Notes under the pieces: generated by a model
Seen by the model: the letters and a program-made list of their open reading frames with translations, nothing else
Databases searched by the model: none
What the model was told of the DNA's origin: nothing
Program-made: the position numbers and the translations under genes
Shown: positions 17,180 to 28,969 of the stretch, piece after piece
Numbering within the stretch: position 1 is the stretch's first letter
Layout of the letters: every line of letters starts with the position of its first letter
From: Bacillus smithii
GTDB taxonomy: Bacteria; Bacillota; Bacilli; Bacillales; DSM-4216
NCBI RefSeq assembly: GCF_001050115.1
Contig: NZ_CP012024.1
Location: 2,956,001-3,020,000 of the forward strand
Length of the DNA stretch: 64,000 nucleotides
Direction of reading: 5' to 3'

Positions 17180-18610
17180 TTAACGTTTATTGATTTCTTC
17201 AAGCAATAACTTATTCACCATCGGCGGATTAGCTTGTCCTTTAGTCGCTTTCATAATTTGACCGACAAGGAATCCAAGCGCCCGATCTTTTCCGTTTTTA
17301 AAGTCTTCAATCGATTGCGGATTGGCATCGAGCACTTCCAGCACATATTTGCGCAGTTCATTTTCATCAGAAATTTGGACAAGCCCTTTTTCTTTGACGA
17401 TTTTTTCCGGATCTCCGCCTTTTTCGACCAGCTCTTTAAATACTTTCTTGGCAATTTTAGAAGAAATAGTGCCATTTTCAATCAAGCGAATCATGCCTGC
17501 CAAACTTTCCGGCGTCAAGGCGATTTCATGCAATTCTTTTCCTTGCGCATTTAAATAAGCAGACACTTCTCCCATCATCCAGTTGGAGGCGAGCTTAGCA
17601 TCGGCTCCGGCTTTTACGGTTGCTTCAAAGAAATCGGACATTTCTTTTGTAAGGGTCAGAACTTTGGCGTCATAAGCTGGAAGACCCCATTCTTCCACAT
17701 ATCGTTTTTGCCTTTGATCCGGAAGTTCCGGGATTTCAGCGCGCACCCGTTCTTTCCATTCGTCGTCAATATACAGTTCTACTAAGTCCGGTTCCGGGAA
17801 GTAGCGGTAATCATCCGATCCTTCTTTCACGCGCATCAAGATCGTTTGTCCGGTCGCTTCATCAAAACGGCGAGTTTCTTGTTCAATGACTCCGCCGGAC
17901 AACAAGATCTTTTCTTGCCGTTTTTGTTCAAATTCCAGCCCTTTGCGAACAAAGTTGAACGAGTTCAAGTTTTTAAGTTCCGTTTTCGTTCCAAATTCTT
18001 TTTGACCGTAAGGACGAAGTGAAATATTGGCATCGCAGCGAAGCGATCCTTCTTCCATTTTACAATCCGACACGCCGGTATATTGGATAATCGATTTCAA
18101 TTTTTCCAGATAGGCATATGCTTCTTCCGGGCTGCGAATATCCGGTTCAGAAACGATTTCAATCAGAGGTGTCCCTTGACGGTTAAAGTCAACCAATGAA
18201 TAACCGTTTCCGGCATGGGTCAATTTCCCGGCATCTTCCTCTAAATGCAGGCGAGTAATGCCGATTTTTTTCTTTTTGCCGTTCACTTCAATTTCAATCC
18301 AGCCATTTTGGCCAATCGGCTGATCGTATTGGGAAATTTGATAGGCTTTCGGATTGTCCGGATAAAAATAGTTTTTGCGGTCAAACTTCGTTTCAGTCGC
18401 AATTTGGCAATTTAACGCCATCGCCGCTTTCATCGCAAATTCTACCGCCCGTTTATTCAACACTGGCAGCACACCCGGATATCCAAGGTCGATCACGTTC
18501 GTATTGGTGTTCGGTTCAGCTCCGAAATGAGCAGGTGCAGGCGAAAAGATTTTCGACTCCGTTTTGAGTTCTACGTGCACTTCTAATCCGATCACAGTTT
18601 CAAAATTCAT
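17180..18610 (-). CDS. gatB: aspartyl/glutamyl-tRNA amidotransferase subunit B
   Basis: 476 residues, same length as B. subtilis GatB. This is the kinase/tRNA-recognition subunit of the GatCAB complex, which converts Glu-tRNA(Gln) and Asp-tRNA(Asn) to the amidated forms. The cradle domain ([11 protein letters not shown]..., [17 protein letters not shown]) is followed by the helical and YqeY-like tail domains. The ATG at 18610 was chosen: AAGGGGTG precedes it by 8 bases, and the alternative GTG at 18622 lies inside that ribosome site. It is 15 bp behind gatA. Confidence 0.96.
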   Translation of the reverse strand: MNFETVIGLEVHVELKTESKIFSPAPAHFGAEPNTNTNVIDLGYPGVLPVLNKRAVEFAMKAAMALNCQIATETKFDRKNYFYPDNPKAYQISQYDQPIGQNGWIEIEVNGKKKKIGITRLHLEEDAGKLTHAGNGYSLVDFNRQGTPLIEIVSEPDIRSPEEAYAYLEKLKSIIQYTGVSDCKMEEGSLRCDANISLRPYGQKEFGTKTELKNLNSFNFVRKGLEFEQKRQEKILLSGGVIEQETRRFDEATGQTILMRVKEGSDDYRYFPEPDLVELYIDDEWKERVRAEIPELPDQRQKRYVEEWGLPAYDAKVLTLTKEMSDFFEATVKAGADAKLASNWMMGEVSAYLNAQGKELHEIALTPESLAGMIRLIENGTISSKIAKKVFKELVEKGGDPEKIVKEKGLVQISDENELRKYVLEVLDANPQSIEDFKNGKDRALGFLVGQIMKATKGQANPPMVNKLLLEEINKR

Positions 18611-18625
18611 TCGCTTTTTCACCCC

Positions 18626-20086
18626 TTACAGTTGCGGTTTTTGTTTATGGAAGTCCGTTGCCTGTTCAAATGCATGCGCCACGCGGTAAACGGTGCTTTC
18701 GTCAAAGTGCTTTCCGATAATTTGAAGCCCTAACGGCAATCCGTCCGCAGAAAATCCGCATGGAACAGAGATTCCCGGCACACCTGCAAGATTCACAGGG
18801 ATCGTTAAAATATCATTTGCATACATCGTCAACGGATCGTCTATATTTTCGCCGATTTTGAATGCCGGTGTCGGAGTCGTTGGCCCGATGATGACATCAT
18901 AAGTTTCAAAAATATCTTCAAAGTCTTTTTTGATCAGCGTACGCACTTGTTGTGCCTTCTTGTAATAAGCATCATAGTAACCGGAGCTTAACGCAAATGT
19001 TCCAAGCATAATGCGGCGCTTTACTTCGTCGCCGAAGCCTTCTGCTCTCGTTTTCTTATAAAGTTCAATCAAGTTTTCGGCATTTTCCGTCCGATAACCG
19101 TAGCGGATGCCGTCAAAGCGAGCCAAATTGGACGATGCTTCAGAAGAAGCCAACAGATAGTACGTGGCTACTCCGTATTTTGAATGCGGGAGCGATACTT
19201 CTTCCCAAGTGGCTCCTAGTTTTTCGAGCACTTTCAAAGCATTCAATACGGATTGTCGAACTTCTTCTTGAACTCCTTCGCCAAGATACTCTTTTGGAAC
19301 GGCGATCTTTAATCCCTTCACATCTCCGGTTAGTGCAGCCGCATAATTCGGCACTTCCACATTGGCCGATGTAGAGTCATGCGGATCCAATCCGGCGATC
19401 ACTTGTAGAAGATAAGCGTTATCTTCTACATTGCGTGTAATGGGACCGATTTGATCCAAAGAAGAAGCAAAAGCTACTAATCCAAAACGAGAAACCCGTC
19501 CATAGGTCGGCTTTAATCCTACGACTCCGCAAAAGGCTGCAGGCTGGCGAATCGATCCACCCGTGTCAGATCCTAAAGCAAAAGGAACTTGTCCCGCTGC
19601 CACTGCCGCAGCCGAGCCTCCTGAAGAACCGCCCGGAACACGTTCCGTATCCCATGGGTTGCGAGTCAGCTGGAAGCCGGAATTTTCAGTGGAGGATCCC
19701 ATCGCAAATTCATCCATATTCAATTTTCCGATCGTAATGGCTTCTGCTTCCCGAAGTTTTTCGATTACGGTCGCATCATAAATAGGATCGAAGTTTTCTA
19801 ATATTTTGCTGGCGCAAGTTGTGCGCAGACCTTTTGTAACGATGTTGTCTTTAATTCCAATCGGCATTCCGAATAAAAGGCCTTTTTCTTCGTCGCTGCT
19901 AAGCTTTTCGTCCAGTTTTTGCGCTTTTTTACGAGCGTTTTCTTCATCTAAAGTTAAGAAAGCTTGTATTTTTTCATCCGTTTCACTGATTCTTTTATAA
20001 GCTTCATCGACTAAGTCCGAGACGCTTACTTCTTTGTTATGTAAAAGATCGTGCAATTCTGTCAGCTTATGGTCAAACAGTGCCAT
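18626..20086 (-). CDS. gatA: aspartyl/glutamyl-tRNA amidotransferase subunit A
   Basis: 486 residues, amidase-signature enzyme that releases ammonia from glutamine for GatB. The Ser-cisSer-Lys triad is intact: K79 (GIKDNI), S154 (PGGSSGGS) and S178 (DTGGSIR). Positions agree with characterised GatA proteins. Middle gene of gatCAB, 13 bp behind gatC. Confidence 0.97.
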   Translation of the reverse strand: MALFDHKLTELHDLLHNKEVSVSDLVDEAYKRISETDEKIQAFLTLDEENARKKAQKLDEKLSSDEEKGLLFGMPIGIKDNIVTKGLRTTCASKILENFDPIYDATVIEKLREAEAITIGKLNMDEFAMGSSTENSGFQLTRNPWDTERVPGGSSGGSAAAVAAGQVPFALGSDTGGSIRQPAAFCGVVGLKPTYGRVSRFGLVAFASSLDQIGPITRNVEDNAYLLQVIAGLDPHDSTSANVEVPNYAAALTGDVKGLKIAVPKEYLGEGVQEEVRQSVLNALKVLEKLGATWEEVSLPHSKYGVATYYLLASSEASSNLARFDGIRYGYRTENAENLIELYKKTRAEGFGDEVKRRIMLGTFALSSGYYDAYYKKAQQVRTLIKKDFEDIFETYDVIIGPTTPTPAFKIGENIDDPLTMYANDILTIPVNLAGVPGISVPCGFSADGLPLGLQIIGKHFDESTVYRVAHAFEQATDFHKQKPQL

Positions 20087-20099
20087 TCATACCCCTCCT

Positions 20100-20390
20100 C
20101 TACTCAATAATGGCCGGAACACGAATTTGCCCATCTTGGTGATCAGGCGCATTCTTTAGAACTTCTTCGCGAGGAAGCCCTTTTTCCGGAGTATCTTCTC
20201 TCAGCACGTTTTTCATTTCCAGCACGTGAGAAGTTGGTTTTACATTCGTCGTATCTAATTCATTCAGCTGTTCCGCAAACGAAATAATGGCATCCAGCTG
20301 TGTAGCGAATTTTTCAGCTTCTTCTTCCGTAATCGCCAATCGCGCTAAATCAGCAACGTGCTTTACTTGTTCAATGGAAATTCGTGACAT
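20100..20390 (-). CDS. gatC: aspartyl/glutamyl-tRNA amidotransferase subunit C
   Basis: 96 residues, the small scaffold subunit that wraps around and joins GatA and GatB. The family signature is [16 protein letters not shown] near the N-terminus and RVPAIIE at the end. The start at 20390 is set by GGAGGTGA closely upstream and gives the same length as B. subtilis GatC; a longer frame exists but has no support. First gene of gatCAB, divergent from opuE. Confidence 0.95.
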   Translation of the reverse strand: MSRISIEQVKHVADLARLAITEEEAEKFATQLDAIISFAEQLNELDTTNVKPTSHVLEMKNVLREDTPEKGLPREEVLKNAPDHQDGQIRVPAIIE

Positions 20391-20743
20391 TTCCTTCACC
20401 TCCAGAATATTCTCGTGCCATTGCAATAATATTGATGATATCAAAATAAAAGATGGAAAAGCAACAAATTAGCGTAATTTCTCACTCAATGTTTATTGTA
20501 CCACGAACATTGTCGACGGAGTAGAGAACAAATCTCCGTCTATTTCTTTTCCAAAATCTTTTTTATATGACTTGTTTTCTTAAAATACAAAATTATATAA
20601 TATTTTTCTATAAGACCTTTTTCTCAAGGACGAAATGGCCGATCTACAGAATCCGGCCACCGTATAAACGGCTTTATGGTTCATAAAATAATAGAAAGAT
20701 TTAAATTTGAAAATTCAAAAAAATATTACAAGAGGAGGATTTT

Positions 20744-22240
20744 ATGGAGAGCGGCGTTTATATTTCAATATCGATTTATTTTTTGGCCATGCTGGCTATC
20801 GGATGGTACTCTTACAGAAAAACGTCGAATTTATCGGATTATATGCTTGGCGGCCGATCGTTAGGGCCTGCTGTCACCGCTCTTTCCGCTGGCGCCTCGG
20901 ATATGAGCGGGTGGCTATTGATGGGGCTTCCCGGCGCCTTGTACACAACCGGAATTTCCGGTTCATGGATCGCCATCGGACTGGTCATCGGGGCGTATTC
21001 CAATTATTTATTTTTGGCGCCGCGATTGCGAATGTACACATATGTCGCCAATGATTCCATTACGATTCCAAACTACTTAGAAAATCGGTTTATCGACCGT
21101 TCCAGGCTGCTGCGCCTTGTTTCTTCGCTGGTCATTATTATTTTCTTTACCTTATATACATCCGCCGGGATCGTTTCAGGAGGAAAACTGTTTGAATCGG
21201 CCTTTCACCTCAACTATCATTTAGGTGCCTTTCTTACAGCAGGAGTCGTCATTTTTTATACTTTATTAGGTGGATTTTTAGCTGTCAGTTTAACCGATTT
21301 TGTCCAAGGAACGATCATGTTTATTGCTCTTATTCTCGTACCGCTTGTCGTTTTTCTGGATTTGGGCGGTCCCGTCTCCGTTTTCAGCGAGATTCATTCG
21401 GTGGATCCGAAACTGCTGGACATGTTTAGGGGTACATCGATCATGGGCATTATCTCCTTCCTAGCTTGGGGGCTAGGCTACTTTGGACAGCCACACATCA
21501 TTGTCCGCTTTATGGCGATTCATTCTGTCAAGGAAATGAAAACGGCACGTCGGATCGGAATAGGCTGGATGATCATGACGGTCGGCGGCGCTGTTCTTGT
21601 CGGACTTACAGGGATTGCCTATATGTCCGTCAAACATTACCCTCTTCACGATCCGGAAACCATCTTTATCGTGTTCTCCAGGATCTTATTCCACCCGTTG
21701 ATCACCGGCTTTTTATTAGCGGCTATATTAGCGGCCATCATGAGCACGATATCGTCACAGCTTTTGGTCACATCCAGCGCTTTGACCGAAGACGTTTATA
21801 AAGCGTTTGTGAAGCGGAATGTTTCTGACAAGGAATTGGTGTTGATCGGACGGCTTTCGGTTCTTTTAGTAGCCGTTGTCGCGATTATTTTATCGTATTC
21901 GCCGAACGATACGATTTTAGCTTTAGTAGGCAACGCTTGGGCAGGATTTGGCGCCTCTTTCGGTCCGGCGATCTTACTGAGCTTGTATTGGAAACGAATG
22001 AATAAATGGGGGGCGCTTGCAGGCATGATAGTCGGAGCTGTAACGGTGATCATCTGGATCAGCATCCCCGCCCTGAAACACTTTATGTACGAAATGATTC
22101 CAGGCTTTTTCTTAAGCACATTGGCGATTTTGATAGTTAGCCTCCTTACATCCAAACCAGAAAATGAAATTGAACAAACGTTTGAATTAATGGAAGAAAC
22201 GTTGGCAAAAGAATTGAAAAAAGGGGTCAGACCCCTTTAG
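20744..22240 (+). CDS. opuE: sodium/proline symporter OpuE/PutP
   Basis: 498 residues, sodium:solute symporter family with about 13 membrane helices. The N-terminal part ([27 protein letters not shown]) and the SLTDFVQG segment are the sodium/proline-binding signatures. Synteny next to gatC is the same as for B. subtilis opuE, which takes up proline for osmoprotection, so that name is preferred over putP; a catabolic role cannot be excluded. AGAGGAGG lies before the ATG. The last residues (KGVRPL) are encoded by a palindrome that spans the stop codon. Confidence 0.9.
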   Translation: MESGVYISISIYFLAMLAIGWYSYRKTSNLSDYMLGGRSLGPAVTALSAGASDMSGWLLMGLPGALYTTGISGSWIAIGLVIGAYSNYLFLAPRLRMYTYVANDSITIPNYLENRFIDRSRLLRLVSSLVIIIFFTLYTSAGIVSGGKLFESAFHLNYHLGAFLTAGVVIFYTLLGGFLAVSLTDFVQGTIMFIALILVPLVVFLDLGGPVSVFSEIHSVDPKLLDMFRGTSIMGIISFLAWGLGYFGQPHIIVRFMAIHSVKEMKTARRIGIGWMIMTVGGAVLVGLTGIAYMSVKHYPLHDPETIFIVFSRILFHPLITGFLLAAILAAIMSTISSQLLVTSSALTEDVYKAFVKRNVSDKELVLIGRLSVLLVAVVAIILSYSPNDTILALVGNAWAGFGASFGPAILLSLYWKRMNKWGALAGMIVGAVTVIIWISIPALKHFMYEMIPGFFLSTLAILIVSLLTSKPENEIEQTFELMEETLAKELKKGVRPL

Positions 22241-22253
22241 TTGAGTAAAGGGG
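22221..22253. repeat. palindrome spanning the opuE stop codon
   Basis: AAGGGGTCAGACCCCTTT at 22221-22238 is a tight palindrome, and CCCCTTTAgttgagTAAAGGGG (22232-22253) makes a second overlapping hairpin. The opuE stop codon (TAG, 22238-22240) lies inside. There is no T-run, so it is not an ordinary terminator. Confidence 0.65.
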
Positions 22254-22292
22254 CTTGGAAGCGGAAGATTAAGTGACGGCTACATGAAGAAC

Positions 22293-22327
22293 AAGAGCTT
22301 CGGAATGAGATCCGAAGCTCTTTTCTT
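22293..22327. terminator. bidirectional terminator between opuE and aceA
   Basis: AAGAGCTTCGGA (22293-22304) pairs perfectly with TCCGAAGCTCTT (22311-22322), followed by TTTCTTT on the plus strand. It serves the convergent genes opuE and aceA. Confidence 0.85.
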
Positions 22328-22329
22328 TA

Positions 22330-23619
22330 TTATCTTTGAGGTTGAGTTTGGAATTGTTCCACTTCCGTAGAGCCTTTAAGGGCAACAGTAGAGGCGTTTC
22401 CGCCTGTAACCACCATGGACACTTCGTCAAAATAGCCGGTGCCGACTTCACGTTGATGGCGAGTAGCCGTGTATCCATATTTTTCGCTGGCAAACTCTTT
22501 TTGCTGCAATTCTGAGTAAGCAGCCATTCCACGCTCTTTATAGCCTCGTGCCAATTCGAACATGCTGTAGTTAAGGGTATGGAATCCGGCAAGAGTAACA
22601 AATTGGAATTTATAGCCCATTTTGGCCAATTCTTTTTGGAAGTTAAGAATCGTTTTATCATCCAATTTTGCCTTCCAGTTAAACGATGGCGAGCAGTTGT
22701 ATGCCAATAGCTTGCCTGGGAATTTCTCATGGATGGCTTCCGCAAATTGGCGAGCTTCTTCCACGTTCGGTTCGGATGTTTCACACCAAATAAGGTCAGC
22801 ATACGGTGCATAAGCAAGTCCGCGAGCAATCGCTTGTTCAATTCCTTTTTTCGTGCGATAAAATCCTTCTTCCGTGCGTTCCCCTGTAATAAATGGAGCA
22901 TCATATGGGTCAATATCGCTAGTGATCAAATCAGCTGCTTGAGCATCCGTTCTGCCTACCAGAATAGTTGGTACGCCCATTACATCAGCCGCCAAACGAG
23001 CAGCGATCAAATTGCGTACAGCCGTTTGGGTCGGCAGCAGCACTTTTCCGCCTAAGTGCCCGCATTTTTTCTCAGAAGAAAGCTGGTCTTCGAAATGGAC
23101 ACCGGCAGCCCCTGCTTCGATCATCGCTTTCATTAATTCGAATACATTCAATTGTCCTCCGAAACCGGCTTCTGCGTCTGCCACAATCGGAGCAAACCAA
23201 TCAATGGAGTCGTCTCCTTCTAAATGGTGGATTTGGTCGGCGCGTTGCAAAGCTTGATTAATCCGTTTGACCACATGCGGTACGCTGTTGGCCGGGTACA
23301 AACTTTGGTCAGGATACATTTGGCCGGCGAGGTTGGCGTCGGCTGCCACTTGCCATCCGCTCAAATAGATGGCTTTCAATCCGGCTTTTACTTGCTGCAC
23401 GGCTTGGTTTCCGGTCAACGCTCCTAATGCATTGATATAGTCTTCCGTATGAAGCAGTTTCCAAAGCTTTTCAGCACCGCGGCGAGCCAGTGTATATTCA
23501 ATATCAATCGAACCGCGAAGTTTGATCACTTCTTCCGCTGTATATGGACGAGTAATCCCTTTCCATCTTTCATCATTTTCCCATGATTCTTTTAATTTTT
23601 GTACACGTGGATCTGTCAT
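22330..23619 (-). CDS. aceA: isocitrate lyase
   Basis: 429 residues. It splits isocitrate to succinate and glyoxylate, the first step of the glyoxylate shunt for growth on acetate or fatty acids. The catalytic cysteine C186 sits in KKCGHLGGK, and the metal/substrate residues are in [11 protein letters not shown] and the [11 protein letters not shown] block. The ATG at 23619 was chosen because GGGAGG is 8 bases upstream; a TTG two codons earlier is too close. It is 32 bp behind aceB. B. subtilis 168 has no glyoxylate shunt, and its camS-opuE interval is here interrupted by these two genes. Confidence 0.96.
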   Translation of the reverse strand: MTDPRVQKLKESWENDERWKGITRPYTAEEVIKLRGSIDIEYTLARRGAEKLWKLLHTEDYINALGALTGNQAVQQVKAGLKAIYLSGWQVAADANLAGQMYPDQSLYPANSVPHVVKRINQALQRADQIHHLEGDDSIDWFAPIVADAEAGFGGQLNVFELMKAMIEAGAAGVHFEDQLSSEKKCGHLGGKVLLPTQTAVRNLIAARLAADVMGVPTILVGRTDAQAADLITSDIDPYDAPFITGERTEEGFYRTKKGIEQAIARGLAYAPYADLIWCETSEPNVEEARQFAEAIHEKFPGKLLAYNCSPSFNWKAKLDDKTILNFQKELAKMGYKFQFVTLAGFHTLNYSMFELARGYKERGMAAYSELQQKEFASEKYGYTATRHQREVGTGYFDEVSMVVTGGNASTVALKGSTEVEQFQTQPQR

Positions 23620-23651
23620 TGTCAATTCCTCCCATTTTCATAGATTCATAT

Positions 23652-25244
23652 TTATAAAATTTTATAACCAGGAATGGTTAAGAAATCCTCAAATTCATCG
23701 TTTAACGTCAGTCTGTCAAACAATTCGACGGCTTCATCGAATCTTCCGGAAGCATAGGCTTCTTCGCCGATTTCTTGCTTGATTTTTTCCAGCTCTTCTT
23801 GCTTAAATTGTTCATACATTTCTTTCGTCACCTTTCGCCCGTCGTCCAAAATTCCTTTTGGATGGCGGATCCATTGCCATAACTGAGCGCGGGAAATTTC
23901 AGCCGTCGCCGCATCTTCCATTAAATTGTGAATCGGCGCAGCACCCCGACCGCTTAACCAAGAAGCAATATATTGAATCCCGACATTGATATTCATGCGG
24001 ACGCCTTCTTCGGTGATTTTCCCTTCCGGAACTTCGACGAGATCTTGTTCCGTTACATGGACATCCTCCAATTTCTTACTTTCAATTTGATTCGGTTCTT
24101 TCATTTCCCGGTCAAACACTTCCATTGCCACCGGCACAAGACCCGGATGAGCCACCCATGTGCCATCGTGTCCGTCTCTTGCTTCCCGTTCTTTATCTGC
24201 CCGCACTTTGGCAAAGGCTTCTTCATTTTTCTTCTCATCATCTTTGACCGGTATTTGCGCAGCCATCCCGCCAATGGCCGGTGCTTTTCGGCGATGGCAT
24301 GTTTTGATCGTCAAAAGCGAGTAGGAGCGCATAAACGGAACGGTCATGGTGACAGTAGAACGATCCGGCAAAATAACATCTTTATGATTCCTGAACTTTT
24401 TAATGTAGCTGAAAATATAATCCCAACGCCCGCAATTCAAACCGGCGGAATGTTCGCGCAATTCGTATAAAATTTCATCCATTTCAAAAGCTGCCGTGAT
24501 CGTTTCAATAAGAACCGTTGCTTTAATCGTTCCTCTAGGGATGCCGACATATTTTTGCGCATAAACAAAGACATCATTCCAAAGCCTTGCTTCCAAATGG
24601 CTTTCTATTTTCGGAAGGTAGAAGTAAGGTCCTGTACCGTTCTCCACTAATCGCACGGCATTATGAAAGAAAAACAGCCCGAAATCAAACAGTGCCCCGG
24701 AGATGGGTTGTCCATCCACCAACACATGCTTTTCTTCCAAATGCCAACCGCGCGGGCGCACAATTAATACAGCGGTTTTGTCCTTTAATTCGTATGTCTT
24801 TCCGTTAGGATTTTTGAAAGTGATCGTGCGGTTTACAGCGTCCCTTAAATTGATCTGTCCCTCGATGATATTCTCCCAAGTGGGCGATGTAGCATCTTCA
24901 AAACAGGCCATAAAACATTTGGCGCCAGAGTTTAACGCATTAATGACCATTTTGCGATCAACAGGCCCGGTAATTTCCACTCTGCGATCCTTCAAGTCTT
25001 CAGGAAGGGGAGAAATTTCCCAATCACTATTCCGAATAGATTCGGTTTCTTTCAAGAACGTCGGAAATTTTCCTTGATCGAACTCTCGTTGACGTTCTTC
25101 TCTCTTTTTCAGAAGTTCCACTCGACGCTGCCCAAATCTTCTTTCTAGCTGTTCAATAAATTGCAAAGCATCCGGAGTAAGAATTTCTTCATATCCGGGC
25201 CGCATCGGACCAGTTACTTGAATCCCAGCTATTTGAGTGGCCAT
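23652..25244 (-). CDS. aceB: malate synthase A
   Basis: 530 residues, TIM-barrel enzyme joining glyoxylate and acetyl-CoA into malate. Typical blocks: [10 protein letters not shown]-like [17 protein letters not shown], the [16 protein letters not shown] active-site stretch with the catalytic arginine, [15 protein letters not shown], and [33 protein letters not shown]. The ATG at 25244 follows AGAGGTGA at 7 bases; the GTG at 25256 lies within that site. First gene of aceBA. Confidence 0.95.
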   Translation of the reverse strand: MATQIAGIQVTGPMRPGYEEILTPDALQFIEQLERRFGQRRVELLKKREERQREFDQGKFPTFLKETESIRNSDWEISPLPEDLKDRRVEITGPVDRKMVINALNSGAKCFMACFEDATSPTWENIIEGQINLRDAVNRTITFKNPNGKTYELKDKTAVLIVRPRGWHLEEKHVLVDGQPISGALFDFGLFFFHNAVRLVENGTGPYFYLPKIESHLEARLWNDVFVYAQKYVGIPRGTIKATVLIETITAAFEMDEILYELREHSAGLNCGRWDYIFSYIKKFRNHKDVILPDRSTVTMTVPFMRSYSLLTIKTCHRRKAPAIGGMAAQIPVKDDEKKNEEAFAKVRADKEREARDGHDGTWVAHPGLVPVAMEVFDREMKEPNQIESKKLEDVHVTEQDLVEVPEGKITEEGVRMNINVGIQYIASWLSGRGAAPIHNLMEDAATAEISRAQLWQWIRHPKGILDDGRKVTKEMYEQFKQEELEKIKQEIGEEAYASGRFDEAVELFDRLTLNDEFEDFLTIPGYKIL

Positions 25245-25270
25245 CTTCTTTATCACCTCTTTGTTATATT

Positions 25271-25298
25271 ACAGTTATTAACTGTTATTTGTATTATA
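25271..25298 (-). promoter_or_regulatory. aceBA promoter region with palindromic operator
   Basis: On the minus strand TATAAT (25298-25293) is followed 7 bp downstream by ACAGTTATTAACTGT (25271-25285), a perfect 7-bp inverted repeat with one central base. A related motif with the half-site TTATCTGTTAT lies just upstream. The location, between -10 and start codon, suggests a repressor site; the protein is unknown. Confidence 0.55.
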
Positions 25299-25504
25299 TA
25301 ACAGATAACCTAGAAAAGGAAGTGGAATTTTCTAATTATTTATAAATTTTTGACCGATATTTTTCGACATAAGAAAAGAGCCTCCCTCCAAGCTTACCAG
25401 CTCGAAAACAGACTCTTTTTTTCTCTTGAGCAACACTGAAAAAGCCAACGTGAAAAAAATTGAGTTTCTCCGTTCCTTTCGTTCATCCCTTTTACCCGGA
25501 CATC

Positions 25505-25539
25505 AAAAAATCCCCGCCTCTTTTTAAAAGGCGGGGATC
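25505..25539 (-). terminator. terminator of pcrBA-ligA-camS
   Basis: TCCCCGCCTC and GCGGGGA arms around TTTTTAAAAG form a strong hairpin. On the minus strand it is followed by TTTTTTG. Confidence 0.85.
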
Positions 25540-25571
25540 AAGCAAAGCTGCAGCAACGCTCTCGGAAGGCT

Positions 25572-26753
25572 TTACTGCCCATAAATATGAACGAACGGTT
25601 CTTTGGCTTTTGCTTTCTTCACAATTAATGCTTCCGGTCCTTCTACGGAACTGATATTGACTTCAATCGGGTAATAATCCGGGAAATGGTTGAGAATCAA
25701 GCCGGAAACATATTGCGTAAAACCAATCGCTTCGGCTTCGCCATTAAATTGAATACTGATGTCAATTTGCAAATTGTTCAGCTGGCCATCTTTATAAAAA
25801 GCACGGCCGACAACACCTGTCGTATTGTCAAAATATTTTTGGACGTCTTCTTTAAAATTCAAAAAGTAGGTATTGTCATCGCGATGGTCTGCATCTGCTT
25901 GGTCTGACGGGAAGAGATAATACTTTTCATCAAGCCCTTCCCAATGGCTGATCGTCGATTCTCCTTTTCCTAACGTAGTGTAGGCAAAGAAGTGTCCGGG
26001 CACGACAGAATCTTTGCTTGCTTGTTCAAAAAGGGCGATGACGACCGGAACATTTTCCAAGCCTTTTATTTTGCGAATTCGTTTGGCTACTTCATCCGCT
26101 ATTTTCTTTCCTTGCTCTTCCACTTGTTTATGCGGAATTTTCAAGTCATACGTAGCACCGTATTCTTCTTTCTGATAGTAGTGGACCGAGTTAAGAGCGA
26201 GACCGATCACGACTCCTCCCAGTTGTACCGTGTTATCATCCATTTGCTTTAAATAATCTTGTTCCGAAATGTGTGCCAAATAAATGGGGCTTTTTTTATT
26301 CCGTTCGTCGATCGAACCTTTTTCATCATCAATCGGATTTAATCCTAGATTTTCAGATGGTTTAAGTCCATGCTCTTTCAGCTGCTTCTTTGTGTATTTT
26401 CGCTCAAGCCAGGCAGCAATCGTTTTTTTACTCAAATATTGCCCTTCTTGGAACAAATATTTTTCCGGCGAAAACTCTTGTTTTGCAATTCGCATTAATC
26501 CCGTTTCAAACTCATCGATGTCATAGCGAGTGTTTAAATTTTGAACGACCATTCCTTGTGCTTTTCCCGGTTTAAAAGGCAAAATCGTTTTATAATATTG
26601 ATCCGAAATTTGGTAATTAGGAATGATCGCTTTTTCTTTTTTATCATTCTTTTTCTGAACGACCTGATTTTGTTTATCAATGGACGACGGTGCACAGCCG
26701 CTTATACTTGCCAAAAGGCAGGCCGCTAAGGCAACCGTTAACCACTTTTTCAT
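25572..26753 (-). CDS. camS: CamS family lipoprotein
   Basis: 393 residues. The N-terminus is a lipoprotein signal ending in the lipobox ASISGC, with C20 the lipidated cysteine. The rest matches CamS (YerH in B. subtilis), whose signal peptide in enterococci and staphylococci is the source of a sex-pheromone peptide. The function of the mature protein is not established. The ATG at 26753 has AGAGGTG six bases upstream; a GTG three codons earlier overlaps that site. It is 12 bp behind ligA. Confidence 0.9.
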   Translation of the reverse strand: MKKWLTVALAACLLASISGCAPSSIDKQNQVVQKKNDKKEKAIIPNYQISDQYYKTILPFKPGKAQGMVVQNLNTRYDIDEFETGLMRIAKQEFSPEKYLFQEGQYLSKKTIAAWLERKYTKKQLKEHGLKPSENLGLNPIDDEKGSIDERNKKSPIYLAHISEQDYLKQMDDNTVQLGGVVIGLALNSVHYYQKEEYGATYDLKIPHKQVEEQGKKIADEVAKRIRKIKGLENVPVVIALFEQASKDSVVPGHFFAYTTLGKGESTISHWEGLDEKYYLFPSDQADADHRDDNTYFLNFKEDVQKYFDNTTGVVGRAFYKDGQLNNLQIDISIQFNGEAEAIGFTQYVSGLILNHFPDYYPIEVNISSVEGPEALIVKKAKAKEPFVHIYGQ

Positions 26754-26765
26754 CGAACGCACCTC

Positions 26766-28793
<2,028 letters not shown>

Positions 28794-28825
28794 TTACTTT
28801 TGCTACTTATCCAAAACCAAGCGTT

Positions 28826-28920
28826 TATCGATTCGCCAAAGGCGAATCGATGATTCATCAACGAAAATGCGCTTTCGCATGCGAGTCTTTTCTTTTCCTC
28901 CAAAAAGAAAAGAGTTCAAA
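28826..28920. repeat. cluster of three hairpins between pcrA and ligA
   Basis: Three inverted repeats follow one another: ATCGATTCGCC/GGCGAATCGAT (28827-28851, perfect 11 bp), ATGCG/CGCAT (28867-28880), and TCTTTTCTTTT/AAAAGAAAAGA (about 28887-28913). None has a clean T-run. They could be a small intergenic repeat element or an RNA-processing site in the operon transcript. Confidence 0.5.
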
Positions 28921-28969
28921 AAAGCTTCATATGTTCATATTCACGATAGATGAGTCTATTATTCCCCAT

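Noticed and set aside
23973-24470. 165-codon plus-strand open frame
   Set aside because: Antisense to the strongly conserved aceB gene; composition is that of a shadow frame.
25380-25432. Possible terminator with GAGCC and GACTCTTTTTTT
   Set aside because: The arms pair poorly and it lies upstream of aceB, where no plus-strand gene ends.
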